From the NCBI RefSeq assembly GCF_001680005.1, contig NC_033568.1, positions 186,001 through 250,000 on the forward strand: a stretch of DNA of 64,000 nt. The letters are read 5' to 3'. Source of the stretch: Plasmodium coatneyi. Its lineage: Eukaryota; Apicomplexa; Aconoidasida; Haemosporida; Plasmodiidae. The notes below the pieces were generated by a model that was not told the origin of the DNA, did not search any database, and saw only the letters and a list, made by a program, of their open reading frames with translations. Within the stretch, counting starts at the first letter, position 1. Every line of letters starts with the position of its first letter. Below, one piece after another: positions 11,690 to 23,999 of the stretch. The position numbers and the translations under genes were made by a program.

Positions 11690-12440
11690 CCGTGATGGTT
11701 ACAATAGACAGTTATTATACCTAGGACACCCCGGGCACTACTCCTTCCTTCCTCCATGGGAGCTGCTGCTGCCATTGCTTAGGATGTTGTAGAACATATT
11801 CATTATGTCAACTTCCAAAAGTCATTGGCATAGATGCACATATAGGACCATTACCATACGTGAGGTGTCCCCTCCTTCCATTCTCTGTGTCCCTCTGTGT
11901 GCATTATCATAGGAAGGGGAAGAGGAGGAAGTAAGGTTCTATCATTTATGCACTGTGTGCAGACGATAGGTAACTTCCCCTTACCCCATCCCCATATATA
12001 TAGAGGTAATTGGGGCTAAAAGGGAATCAACCGTATCATAAGGGATGGGAATGTATAAGCAGGGTCTACTCCCAAAAGTTCCTTTTAATATCCCCCTCTA
12101 TTGGCAACATGCGGCCGACAAGGACCTAGACAAGAGTGGTTAATAGAAATTTTTTGGGGGGGAGCCTCCCCCATTATAAGCCCACTCAGGAGTGGGATCA
12201 TCATCCTTCCCCCCCTTTTATCGAACAATGATGAGGGAAGTTGTCTAAACATATGGTATTAAGGGTATAGGGGAACAGTACGTTATAAATCTACATTGAT
12301 GGCTCATAGAGCACAGTATAAATAGTTCTTATACAAACTATGGTTGTTCTTACTGATTCCGTCTTAGAGTTCGACAACTATTCCTTTCTATGGGCAGGTA
12401 ACATCCTCAATTAAATATTCAGAACAATAGAAAGGGGGAC
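11690..12440. other. GC-richer noncoding block with hairpins
   Basis: The base composition here differs from surrounding spacer, and there are no long open frames. Inverted repeats visible by eye are AAGGGGAAG at 11914-11922 pairing with CTTCCCCTT at 11974-11982, GGGGGAG/CTCCCCC at 12158-12172, and CCCACTC/GAGTGGG at 12181-12196. It resembles neither KIR nor SICAvar exons. It could be a structured RNA gene, an organelle-derived insert or a decayed gene. I cannot decide between these. Confidence 0.4.
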
Positions 12441-13359
12441 AAATCTTGAAATAAAATTATTCCTACTGCACACCACACAATGTATACCCTATTATTACTC
12501 TTTTTTTATATGTAGAACATATATACCTATAAATTCCTCTATGAGGGCAAATTAATATTTGGAACCAAATGAGAGACTATATTTTGAACCAAATGACGAC
12601 TATATTTTGAACAAATTAATATTTCAGTTCGCGCACACATAGGGTAGACAAAAAAATATATTATAAAAAAAAAAGGGGAAAAATATATATGATAAAAATG
12701 TTGTTATGTGAAGAAGGATTTGTTATTTCATATTGAGGAATATGAATGGAAGTTGGAAGAAATTAATAGTACAACCAGAAACTTTATTTAAATTTAAAAA
12801 AGTAAAGGAAAAATTCTTAAAAAAGGGAATAAATAAAAATTAATAAAAATAAAACATAAAAAAAATAAAATAGAGAATAAGAACAAAATAATAACATAAC
12901 ATTCATATGTATGAAATATACTCTGTATTTCACCTAATGGAGAGGAGAAATTAACTCAAATAGTAAATATGTACAATGCATATAAACACATATATATGCA
13001 TATACACATATAATACATATATATATAAATGTTATATATATATATGTATATATATATATATAAATGCTATATATATATACATATATCTATATTATATGAG
13101 TGTATATAAAATATAATATTGAACTTAGCTGAAAGAAAAAGGGAGAAAAAAATAAAATAGAACACTAAAATTATTATTCATAAAAGGGTCGTAGAAGAAA
13201 AAGAAGTGTATATTAAATAAAATGTTATTATTATAAAGAGGTACACTCACATATATACATATACACATATATGCATAAATATATGAACACATATATTAAG
13301 AGCACATTCTTTAACATAAATTTATTATATATACACAGAAAAATATACACATATGTACC
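12441..13359. other. Intergenic region upstream of a plus-strand KIR
   Basis: Very AT-rich. At 12555-12630 there is a short repeat (ttggaacaaatgagag / ttttgaaccaaatgacgac), followed by A-runs and TATATG microsatellites at 13000-13100. It should hold the promoter of the gene at 13360. No gene seen. Confidence 0.6.
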
Positions 13360-15740
13360 ATGGTACTGCCAGCAGAAGATGGGGTACTACACAATTGTTC
13401 GACGTTTAAAAATGAATATACACATGTTATATATACAATTCTTTGTACATAACTTAATGAAAGTTCAAATCACCTAGGAGTAATACATATGTGCATTCCA
13501 TGTTGTAATTACATATTTTATAGGAGGAGGAAGAATCACTTACATTACCCTCTGAGAGGGTATATGTTGAATTTATCCATACAGAGAATGGGTGTGGGAA
13601 AAAGGGAGATAAAAATAAGGAGGATGAAGTAAAGGCAAAAGTGAAGGTTGCATTGGGAGAGTACAGCATTGAGGGTGAAGATATAATCGAAGGAGTGGCG
13701 AACGCCTACTGTTATGCATGTAACGAAGGGAAAAAAAAAGGAGCGGGAGAATACTATGATTATTGCCATTTCCTGTATCATTGGATAGGTGATGAAGTGA
13801 TGAAGAAATTGAAGCAAGGTGAGCACCAATTTGGGGATGTTATGGAAGGAATTTACAAGGAACTTGCGGAATTCTCATGTACAAACAAGTGTAGTACTGT
13901 ATTCTATAAAATTAACCAGGACCTTTTTGAATTAGGGAAAAAAGTATTTGATTACAAGTATGACTATACTGCTCTTCAGGAGAATGTGGAGTGTCAGCAA
14001 TACTCCACCAGTAAAAAATTGGGACAAAAATTGACAGAAGCTCAGGAAGCATATTCACAGTTACCTAGTAAGTGTAATAATGACGGTGATGATGAATATT
14101 GTAAAACATTAGGGAAGAAAGATAATGAGTGGGACCCGCAGGAACTATCTGAATTAACATGTACACCCGTGAAGCCACCAAAACCTGGAACAGTGGAAGT
14201 CCAAGGACAACAGGTATTGCAGGTTATTCTTCTTCTCAAAGTGGATATATACACATATTATTTATGTAATATTTTACCGTTCCTGTAATGGAAAGATATA
14301 AAGGTAGCACATATACATATAGACATACACATGCCTATATACATTTCTCACACTCTCTCTGTGCGTTAATTACATTCGCAGAAGGATTATAAACCCACTT
14401 TATATTCAGAATGGGTGTACCATATGTTGCATAACGGGTACGAACGTGCAGATCCCTCTGACGGAGTCGTCATTGCGTTAAAAGGCAGGTTAAGTGTATA
14501 TTCTGCTCTTAGCATATGGTCAGAACGAATTCTTGCCGCACTGGAATTTGTATCTACCGTAAAAAGGAAAAGCCCGAGGGATAATATACCCTGTTATTGG
14601 TTCTATTATTGGTTAGGGGATAAGGTACAGACAACTGTAGAAAGGACGGAAGAATTTTCAACTGCTGTGAATAGCGTATACGATGCGCTAAGGAAAGTTC
14701 TTGGTGAAAACAAATGTGACGCACTGGGATTTCACAGTAGTAAGGACAAATTCGAAAAGGGGAAGAAACTGTTTGACCTTAAGCATGACCACAATCCAAA
14801 TAACGAACAATTACAAAAGTATTATGAACTTTGTAATAGTGCCTATCAAGAACAGTACAAGACCACTCCCCCTAAAGTTCCTTCTGCCTCCGATGTGAAG
14901 GAACAATGTAAAAGTGGTAGTAGTGAAGAATATTGTACCAAATTCATGCAAAAATATGGGGACCACAGCTGCCAACAGAGCTCATCAGAATTGAAGTGTA
15001 ATTTGACGGAGCAACCCGAAAGTCCGCAATTTAGGGAATTCGTGAGAACTGATGTAGAGAGCAACATCCCAGCTGCCATTTCCTCTATACTCGGGGCAAT
15101 AGTCGGCCTACCAGTGACAACATTTTTTCTTTATAAAGTAAGTAATAGTTACTATGGTAGGAATTTAACTGGTAGTAATAATAATATATAATAAGAATAA
15201 TATAAAAATAATAAATAATAGTGCTTATTATTATTTCTTTCCTTTCTTATTTAAAATAAAAATAAATACACAATAGACTGTGTAATGTACATATGTGGCT
15301 CCATATATATATAACATATGTTATATATACATATATGTACAAGTTCATATATATATGAACATATATATAGCACATATGCATGTATACATACATATTTTCC
15401 ACCGTAACAACATTCCTTCCTTCCCGCACCCCTCCACAATTTTCAGTACGGTCTCTTACCTTCCTGGATAAGTAACTACCTGGGAGGAGTAGGAAGAAAC
15501 AACAGCAACTACCCCACAAGCAGAAGAAAAAGAGCGACAGCAATGGGACGTCACCACTTTGACGACAATTTAACAGAAACTTCTTCTGCAGACGTTTCAA
15601 CTGTAGCTTCCACCACAATAGCAGATTCGTCATCAACAACAGATGATCATTCTACCATATATGATAAGTCACACAGAGAAAGGAGAAGGACAAATAGTAC
15701 ACGTCAGAGGCAGAAAAATATTAGTTACTATCCCACGTAA
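13360..15740 (+). CDS. KIR: Two-domain KIR protein
   Basis: Four exons: 13360-13383 (MVLPAEDG), 13524-14240, 14382-15137 and 15447-15740, 596 aa. Domain 1 (residues ~9-247) has LPSERVYVEF, ANAYCYAC, CHFLYHWIGDEV and KKVFDYKYDY. It ends in VILLLK at an AAA|GTGGAT donor, which looks like a worn-down version of the usual TM end FLYK. Domain 2 (248-499) has a weak LYSEWVY start, CYWFYYWLGDKV, GKKLFDLKHDH and a true TM ending TTFFLYK at GTAAGT. The tail opens YGLLPSWISNYLGG and ends ISYYPT. The gene at 25618 has the same layout and the same GTGGAT donor. An alternative is that domain 1 ends at the GTATTG donor after position 14214, but that would leave phase and homology less well explained. Confidence 0.83.
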
Positions 15741-16152
15741 TGTCCCTTTCCTTTAGGAATTATAATGACCATGCTCAGTTTGTATACAGTTTATATATAT
15801 ACAGTTTGTGTGTACACTGTGTGTGTATTGTGTGTACAAATGTGTATGTGTTCCACATTGTGATGTGTGTTCCACATTGTGTGGTGTGTGTACTTGTTAT
15901 CAACATTAATTATGAATAACATGCAAATGTGTGTATAGTGTACGTTATCAACATCAATAAGTATGCAAATATGTTAACTATTATGTTAATTTATGTAAAT
16001 GAAGGAAACAAATATAAAACATTTTAAACCTCCCATTGAGTACAATATGGAAACACCATAAATAATCGATCTGACAAATACATAAAATCACAATATAACA
16101 TCAAAAGTTGCTCATTAGAATGAGGAATAATTAGAATTTACCCCCTTAGTTT
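15741..16152. other. Spacer between convergent genes
   Basis: 3' flank of the two-domain KIR, containing TTCCACATTGTG(A)TGTG repeats at 15840-15895 like those behind other KIR genes. No gene seen. Confidence 0.6.
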
Positions 16153-17094
16153 TCAAACCTTCTGACGTGCTATGTTGGTTGTTTGCAATTCTTTTTGCTT
16201 GAGACATTTTTGTATTTTTAGCTCTTCTATAATACATTTTTTTGCTTTATTTGAATAGCAAAACGCTAATAACACACATAAATAAATGAACCCCATAATT
16301 AGATAACACGCAGTTTGGAATACTAACATATTACTTGGGTTAGTGAGGGAAGGAGTGGGAGGTAATAAATGTACAACGTAAGGTACAGTAAGCAGGACGA
16401 TTGGATAGGAAAGTATAATAACCAATAAAAGAATTACTAGTACTTTATTTTTGATCTTACAACATTTTAATTTGTCATGGAATTCTTTGAATTTGCTTTT
16501 CACACTACTATTATTCTTTGCTCCCTTCCTTCTGTGTTTTGACTGTCCTGAATTAACATTAGAGTGTATTTTCTGGAGCATTGAACCTAACATGGTGTTC
16601 CTTAGAGGGCCATGCGTGCGACTACCAAATAGTTTATTGTGTTGTTGTGTTCTTACATCACTTTCACCACTTAACGACACGATGGTACTTCCATCTGATG
16701 AGTCATATGAGCTCGAACCTGCCTGGTTCCATGGGGTTGCCCGTACTGCTACCTAAAGAAAGTAAAAAAAAAAAAAGAAAGGTACAAAGGTGTGAGTTCA
16801 AAATTTGCATAACACACATATAAGTATTATTGTACAAAATGAAAGAAGGAGGAAGGAAGGAAGGAAGGGGGAAAGGCGGAAGGTTTTCCCTTCCCTTTCC
16901 CCTCCCTTAAACCTTCCTTCTTTTATTTTTATTAAAAGAAGAAAAGAAGTTAATCATAATGAAAATGTGTGCGTCACAAATTTCAACAAATTTAATAGTT
17001 GTTGTTATTAACATACATGGTGATGGTGGTTAGGATATTGCCATGAGTGAAGTAGGAAGGAAAGAAATATAAAAATTTTAACAGAGCGCGTCAT
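16153..17094 (-). CDS. Secreted two-transmembrane Plasmodium protein, unknown function
   Basis: Two exons: 17017-17094 encodes a signal-peptide-like MTRSVKIFIFLSFLLHSWQY followed by PNHHHH, and 16153-16752 encodes 199 residues, 225 aa in all. The GTATGT donor and CTTTAG acceptor are clear and phase is kept. After a Ser-rich start (YDSSDGS), a basic stretch with Lys/Cys (KLKCCKIKNK) leads into two hydrophobic helices at about residues 130-155 and 170-195, with a Pro-rich loop (LLPPTPSLTN) between them. The short signal exon followed by a two-TM exon is typical of exported or vacuolar Plasmodium multigene proteins. I see no clear PEXEL motif. The orphan exon at 22838-23458 is a homologue, sharing YDSSDGS, the basic-Cys stretch and two helices. 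Confidence 0.8.
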
Positions 17095-17752
17095 TTTTTT
17101 ATTATTCTTTTATTATTTTCAAGTATGACAAATTTATTTTCTGAAGATGTCGAAACAACGTTCTTTCTTTCTTTTCTTTTTTTTTGTTTTTTTTTTTTGG
17201 CTGTTTCGCTGTTCTTTCTTTATGTATAAGAGTGGATTGTATATGATGATTGTTTTTTTTTTGAGTCCATATAGAATTCTAATGAATACATTTGCTCCTT
17301 TGTGTATTTGATTCACTGTTTTCACTTTAGCAGTGTGTGAAATTGTAACTTTAATAAACTTTTTTACTTTCTAAACTTAAAATTAATTAGAATGTCAACA
17401 ATAATAACAGTATACATATATATGTAGAACTTATGTAATAATGCAAAATAACGAAGAAATATTTTATTTTAGCACATAATTATGTTGCAAAAAAAATTAA
17501 TTAAACTAGGTCAGCATTCTACAAGGAGAGTGACCCACACTACCCATTTATATGTCGTATTTCTTCTAACGGTGTACAGTAGGAACAAATTATTCATATT
17601 TTGAGCATTAGAAATTATATATATACACTAAAAAAAATTTATTTTATTTTATTTTAGATATAAAGGGTGAATAAGAACTGCTTAAAGGAATGAGTTATAT
17701 TTTTTTTTTAGCGGACACTCAAAAGGAAGGGAAGGGGAAGGGAAAAGTTTTT
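17095..17752. other. Intergenic region between the two-TM gene and a KIR
   Basis: T-rich, with the upstream region of the two-TM gene on the left. The right part (17400-17750) resembles positions 1-430: the cagtaggaaca and atattttgagcat words recur in the same order. No gene seen. Confidence 0.55.
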
Positions 17753-19121
17753 TCATGTAGGATGGTAACCTACATTCTTCCGGTGATGATGACTTGGTGC
17801 AGTATTTATCCCTCTCCTAACAGGTTTAGTAGTATATGGAGCAGAGTACACCGTACTAGCATCTCCCACTGTGGAAGTGCCCTCTGCTGTGGTTGAATAT
17901 AATGTGGAAGTGTCCGCTGTTAAATTGTCAAAGTTGCGTCTGGTGGCAGATGTTCTTTTCCTTCTGCTGTTGTTGCTGTTTTTATTGCTTCCACCAAAGA
18001 AGTTTTGTATGCCGGAAGGTAAAAGATTATACTACGATAAGAAAGAGGGACGAACTATGTACTTATATATATATATGTGCACATATATATATGTACATAT
18101 ATATTTATATGCATATGTGTATGTACATATGCATGTATATATAGGTCTATTATAATTATTACCTTATATAAAAATAGAGCAGCTAATGCAGGTAGTCCTA
18201 CTGCTCCTAAGATGGAAGAGATGGCAGCGGCGGCGGCTGTAGTATTTGTTTTAGGTGCAAACTTTAATTCTAAGTGGATGTCCCTATAAATTTTACTACT
18301 CCCTGAAGATTCCTCTGACGCGTTTTTTAATGTTAGTGGGTTCTGCTCATTGCTTACATCATAGGTATTTTTGAACCACGAACAATATGTAGTCGTTTTA
18401 TTTTTGCCATTGCAATCAGTAAGTACAGCTTGAAATGCTTCAACAACTTCCTTCAGATGTTGGTAATACCCCTCATCACATGAACGCCCATTCCCCTCAA
18501 ACTGTTGCTTTATAGTTGGATAATCGTAAGGAAAGTCATGTACTTTTTTTCTTTTCATGAAGAAGTCCCAGCTAATGTTATCAGTGGACCTAAAGGTACA
18601 CTTATTCCCAACATTCAACTTCTCTAATGCATTGTAAACATTATACATATGTTCATGGAATGAATCCCCTTCTTGATCCTTAGGTATTTTACTTCCTATG
18701 TAATAATATAGGAAGTTACAACGTTCACTGTATAATGGCTTTCCCGTGTCCATTCTTGCTATATAACACCACGCCCCTATAAGGTCCTCTGCATAACCCG
18801 TAAGCCGCATATTCTTTTCCAGCTGATCCTTTACTCCTTCCACGGAAGTTTTACCTTTGCAGGAATCCTTGGTTTCTATAAATTTACTGTAAAATTGTTC
18901 ATTGGAAGGTAATTTGTACCAATCTCTCTGCTATAAGTAGGAAATCAGTGGAATATATATATATACATACATATACATACATACATATATATATATATAA
19001 GTATATGTGTGTTCCTTCTTCTCATTAAACTACGCATGAAACATTGTATGAATTAATATTTGTACACACATTCCAAATTTTGAAAGGAGGAAAAGAGGCT
19101 TACCCCTAATGGTTTCGCCAT
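17753..19121 (-). CDS. KIR: KIR protein
   Basis: Exons 19104-19121 (MAKPLG), 18163-18930 and 17753-18031 give 354 aa. Exon 2 begins QRDWYKLPSNEQFYSKF, with GAWCYIARM, FLYYYIGSKIPKDQEG, FMKRKKVHDF and CDEGYYQHL. An alanine run and a TM follow, ending ALFLYK at GTAATA. The tail opens YNLLPSGIQNFFGG and ends VGYHPT. The ectodomain pairs with the gene at 5606-7015, while the tail pairs with the gene at 20364-21876, so exons 2 and 3 have different closest relatives. The stalk is short and low in Cys. Confidence 0.9.
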
Positions 19122-20363
19122 TATTATTGTATATTTCTATATATAAAGCATTTATTTATGATCATGCTGTTCCTTCATCATATATAAACGTACGCCAAAA
19201 ATTTTCTGCTCATTATATGATGATTATGAACGCACATATAGAACGTTTATTCATCCAAGAATAAACATCCTCTAGTTTTCAAGTAATAGGATTCTATTAA
19301 ATATATATATGCATCAACGCATTATACGTATAATGTGGAGAAAATCTTAACGAATTTTAGCAGGGCAGAGAAATAGGTAAGAAGAGATAGACCCAAATCA
19401 AATTTTTTATCATACACACACATTCTCCCCTCTCCAATACATTTCATATATATTATTATATCTTCTAAATGGGATTGTTGAAAATATTGTACCATTATTA
19501 TTATTAATATTATTATTGTTTATATATACATGTGCACGCGCACGGACCGCTTCTTCTTTTTCTTCTTCTCAGCAACTGCTGCTGCTGCTTCTGATTTCCT
19601 ATCCATATATATATATACACATGTATATAGGCATATACATGTGTATATGTATATGCAATAAAAATATATATATCATAATAATAATAATAATGTGATTTGT
19701 CCCTTCTTTTGGGGTAAAAGAAAATTTTCCATGCATATATATGTATATGTACCATCTACTTACTTTTTTATATTTTACCGTTACTTAGAGCAAGGTGATA
19801 AAAAATTTATTAGCATAAATAGTACAGTTTTCTTTATATATATATACATAGTACATCTTTCCCCCCTTTTTTTTTTTTCATGTACATTTATGATGATTTA
19901 GTAATAAGAATTTGTTCATTTCAGCTTTTTTTGCCCTTTTATGATACGTATTTTACAAATGATTCATCCATGTTGTATGTACACATTATATGTTACCTCT
20001 GATTTACCATCCCTATGCCATTTAGCCTGTATTATATTTTTCATATACATTAACATCTCCTTTCTTTTTTCCTCCTTTTTTTAGTTCTTTTTTCCCTTCC
20101 TTTTTTATTTCGTCTAATAAAAAAAAAAATTTTAACTATAGATAATATATGTCATTTTAAATAATATATATATATATATATGTGTATTTTTACACAATTG
20201 TATTATTTCACTTTACACAACATCATGCATATATAAGAATGTATTATATGTGCTCCCTCTATGCACTTTTGTTGGCACAGTAAGGATGGGACGGGGGGGG
20301 GGAAGTTATATGTTAAGTACAACTCCTGAGAAAGAAAAATTACATACGAACATGTGTTACATT
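19122..20363. other. Intergenic region
   Basis: AT-rich. It holds the upstream region of the preceding KIR, TA/CATATA microsatellites at 19600-19680, T-tracts at 19860-19880 and 20070-20120, and a G-run at 20294-20302. No gene seen. Confidence 0.6.
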
Positions 20364-21876
20364 TCACATACGTTGATAAGCTATATTCTTCCGGTGATGA
20401 GCTGGTGCAGTATTTGTCCCTCTTCTAACAGGTTTAGTAGTATATGGGGCAGAAGAATATACTGTGCTAGCATCTCCCACTGTGGAAGTGCCCTCTTCTG
20501 TGGTTGAATATAATGTGGATGTGTCCGTTGTTAAATTGTCGAAGTTTTGCCTGGTGGCAGATGTTCTTTTCCTTCTACTGTTGTTGCTGTTGGTTCTTCG
20601 ACCAAAGAAGTCTTGTATGCCGGAAGGTAAAAGATTATACTAAATGAAGGAAAGAACATATACACATGGGAACTGTATATATATATATACATATGCGTAT
20701 ATATACTTATATATATATATTCAAGAAAAAAATTTTCTTTTCTTCTTTTTCTTTTCTTTTTTTTTTTAAATTTACCTTATATAGAAGGGCAGCAATGGCA
20801 GGTATTCCAATTAGTGTGCCTATTGTGGAAGATACGATTGGGCCTGCGCCCACTGCAGACCCCCCCTCCCCTCCTCCCATAGAAGAAACGTGGTTTACTT
20901 GAAAATCTGTAGCTTGTAATGTAGTTTGTGGTTCAGTTACTTCTTGACACTGCAATTTCTGCAGTTCCTCCTTCGTGCAGTAAGGTCCAGCTGCTCCCTC
21001 CGTGCTTCCCGCTGCTTGAAGGGGGCCACAATAGGAACCACTCTTCTGTGGTCCCCTTTCCCCACAATCTGCGGCTATTGCTTCGCATGCTTTAGTAATG
21101 GCCTGTAGATGTTTGTGATAGGTTGTGTCACAAGTCTTTGTACCACCACCACTACCACCATTCCTTAACTGTGATTGTAAGGTTTGGTAGTCCTTGGAGA
21201 AGTCGAAATGTATTTTCACTTGGGGAAAAAATTCTTCGTCACTAATTTTGTCGTTTACATTTTTACACCCCTCCTTCCTTTCTGCAGTAGTAGGAGAAGA
21301 AGAAACACTCTCAAATGCTCCGTAGATCTTTTTCATAATGTCCAAAGGGGATGGAACCTTCAATTTGTTCTTTAATAGATCCCATAACCAATAATAAAAA
21401 TATTCACAACGTCCCGCATAGGGGGTGCTCGATCCTGACCCCGCCTGAAATGCACTGCACCATGCTTTTACAATTTTTTCTACTTCGCTCTGAAGATGAG
21501 GGTGATCAGTTAGTGCGTCCTTCAATTTAGTGATCGTATTGTTCGGATCAATTCCATTAGTATTACATCCATTATAGCCATTATAGCCTTGGTCGAATGC
21601 AGCATATGTTTTTTTTGAAAGTAGGCCCTTCAAATCATCCTCCTATAAAAATGGAATTTAGTGAAAAATGAAAAGGGAACATGTACATTGTGTAGAAATG
21701 GAATGTTGTTAATGTGTACTTCTTACACTTTTGAACTTATTGTAACATAGTTAATGTATTATATGCACACACGCATTATTGGAATGATTCAATTATTCCT
21801 TTGAACAAAGGATGAGGTGTTTTTTTTTTTTTACCGTTAGTTCAGGCTGTGCTGGTTTTGACGGTTCTGGTGACAT
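20364..21876 (-). CDS. KIR: KIR protein
   Basis: Exons 21835-21876 (MSPEPSKPAQPELT), 20776-21642 and 20364-20639 give 394 aa. Exon 2 starts EDDLKGLLSKKTYAAFDQ, has KAWCSAF, CEYFYYWLWDLL, FDFSKDYQTLQSQL and CDTTYHKHL, a Gly-rich stalk (MGGGEGGSAVGAG), and a TM ending AALLYK at GTAAAT. The tail opens YNLLPSGIQDFFGR and ends IAYQRM. It is almost the same as the tail of the neighbouring gene at 17753, although the ectodomains differ strongly. The 5' leader (catggtttatgtatac on the plus strand) is shared with the genes at 34506 and 49643. Confidence 0.9.
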
Positions 21877-22837
21877 GGTTTATGTATACATATTTTTCTA
21901 TGTGTGTGTGGATGTATATGATGGAATTTATGCCTAGAGGTATGTTTTTTTTTTTTTTTTATAATAGGTATTGTTCATATTTTTCAAGGAACGAAGCCAC
22001 ATTATACATGTGTGTATGAGAATATTATACGCAGTTAGAATATAACATAAACGAATATATTAAAATAGCAAAATAATACAATGGGAAAAGGCAAGTATAA
22101 GGGGGATGGGAACGATAATTCAAATTCTTTCCATATATACATACCTCCTGCTTTTATTTTATTATGGGGGTTCCACCCTTTTTTTTAGATGATTCTATTG
22201 GTAATATTCTACTATTACTATATATGGTTCACTCCCCCTTACTCTTAGTTATTACATATTGGAACATTTTTCACACTGCGGGAAAAAAACTTCCCTATCG
22301 AATATTATTCATTTGCCATTTTTTATTTCTGAAGGAAGGATTATAAGGAAATCGTTAATACATGCACGTATTGTATAATTCAAACAGAAAAAGAGAAGCA
22401 CATTTTTGTCCCTTCCCTTTCCTACCAGCTCTGTGTACATATATTGTTCAATATGTAATAAATGAAGCATACATTTATAAAATATTTAATGATATGAACT
22501 TATGAATGAAGTGAATAATTAATGATGATAGGAAGGAAATATATAATGCGAATAAGTGACAATCATTATGTACCACAGGGGTAAAAAAAGAGAAAAAAAG
22601 AATAAAAAAAGAAAGGAAGAAAAAAAACAAAGAAGAAAAAAAATTCCCTGATGTTCAAACATATATTTCTATAAGAATAAGGAACAGAACACACACACAC
22701 GCCTATCTCCTTCCTTTCTTCCTTCATTTCTTCCTTCTTTTCTTTATTCTTTCTTTTCTTTTCTTTTTTTGAACCGTAATACTTATATATACTCCAGATG
22801 AATTATGAACGTATTCACCTTTTTCTTTTTTTTTTAG
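21877..22837. other. Upstream region of a KIR, abutting an orphan exon
   Basis: The stretch at 22435-22500 (attgttcaatatgtaataaa...gcatacattta) closely matches 36970-37040, upstream of the KIR at 34506. It is therefore KIR 5' flank. It runs up to about 22600 with no exon 1 for the two-TM exon at 22838. CT and GA tracts fill 22580-22780. Confidence 0.6.
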
Positions 22838-23458
22838 GTAAGTGCTTTAGGCACATATGACTCCTCAGATGGAAGTGATTCAAGCAGTGGAGGACCATCA
22901 TCATCAACAAGTGGTGAATCTAATACAAGAACAACGTTGCACGGAAGTCCATTTTCTCATAAAGGTTATAATGAAGACGACCCCCCCTTTAAAAGCACCT
23001 TCCCAAATGGAACAAATTCAAATTTTGATTCAAGTTTTGATTCAAAAGTAGATTTAACACATTTGCCACATGTAAGAAAGAGCAAAAAAGATAGAAGTGT
23101 TAAGGAGAAATGTCGAACAATTTGTAGGAAAGTGTTTCATGATTGTCGTCGAGGAATGAAACATAGAACCTTACTACTAATTACATTGGTTATTTTGGGC
23201 CTTAGTTTTTTCATTCCGTGTTATACATGCATAAATATAGGAGACCTTATTGATGAACCCTTAAAATTTTTGGAACTAGCAAAAACGATAAAAAGAGAAG
23301 GGACATTATTTCAAGGATCTGGACAGGCTCGGGTTATAGTACTTGCAGTTGGTACTATCATAGGACTCATTGCAATAGGTGCTTTACTTGGATTCTACTA
23401 CTGTAGAGCTCGAAGGAAATATATCCAACGTTCCAAATACAAAAGTCACAAATTATAA
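22838..23458 (+). pseudogene. Orphan exon 2 of the two-TM family
   Basis: After a T-rich acceptor (tttttttttag at 22827-22837) an open frame of 206 codons runs to TAA. It begins VSALGTYDSSDGSDSSS, passes through a basic Cys-rich stretch (KCRTICRKVFHDC), and has two hydrophobic helices (about residues 108-133 and 163-190). It is homologous to exon 2 of the gene at 16153-17094. I found no signal-peptide exon upstream; the DNA there matches KIR 5' flank instead. It is either 5'-truncated by recombination or uses a distant exon 1. The frame itself is intact, so loss would be recent. Confidence 0.65.
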
Positions 23459-23714
23459 TTTATAACTTACACAACTTATAAGTTGCAAAGTTGTAAAATT
23501 TGGAAATGTGGAACACTTGTCTTTTTCTCCCTCATGGCCCCCCCCATATATTTTTCTATATTATATATATTTTTTTTTGCCCCAAACTTTTTGTGCACAT
23601 TTTTCCACATTTATTCTTCAAACACCTTAAAAACTATGTGTATATAGTTTTTTTTTTCCGTATGGATGATTAATTCCTCCTCCCACATATATGTAGGGGG
23701 GGGATTGATTGTGT

Positions 23715-23825
23715 CCAATCCATACCACTTCAATCCATACAAGTTCCATCCACAGCAGTTCAATCCATATGCCACTTCAATCCATACACCAGTTCAATGT
23801 ATACACCAGTCTTATACATGTTGGT
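23715..23825. repeat. CAATCCATAC-type short tandem repeat
   Basis: About six spaced copies of (t)tcaatccatacca(c/g)tt, with variants such as gttccatccacagcag and caatgtatacaccag. Unit length is roughly 20 bp. No coding frame. Confidence 0.75.
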
Positions 23826-23999
23826 ATGGATAGGCTATGGATAGGCTACACTGAGCACCGACACTTCCTGTGAAAGGAAGGGAAATTTTTCGTTCATTAA
23901 TAGGTGTGTTTGGATAGTGGTGAATGGTAGGCCCACTATCACTATACGTATCGCACATTATTATCTAACCCCATCATGTAGTGCACGACTCCGTATGGA

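Noticed and set aside
22164..22346. Hydrophobic 60-codon frame considered as the missing signal exon of the two-TM gene
   Set aside because: The same DNA block occurs upstream of another KIR (42455 region), and there is no usable in-frame GT donor before its stop.
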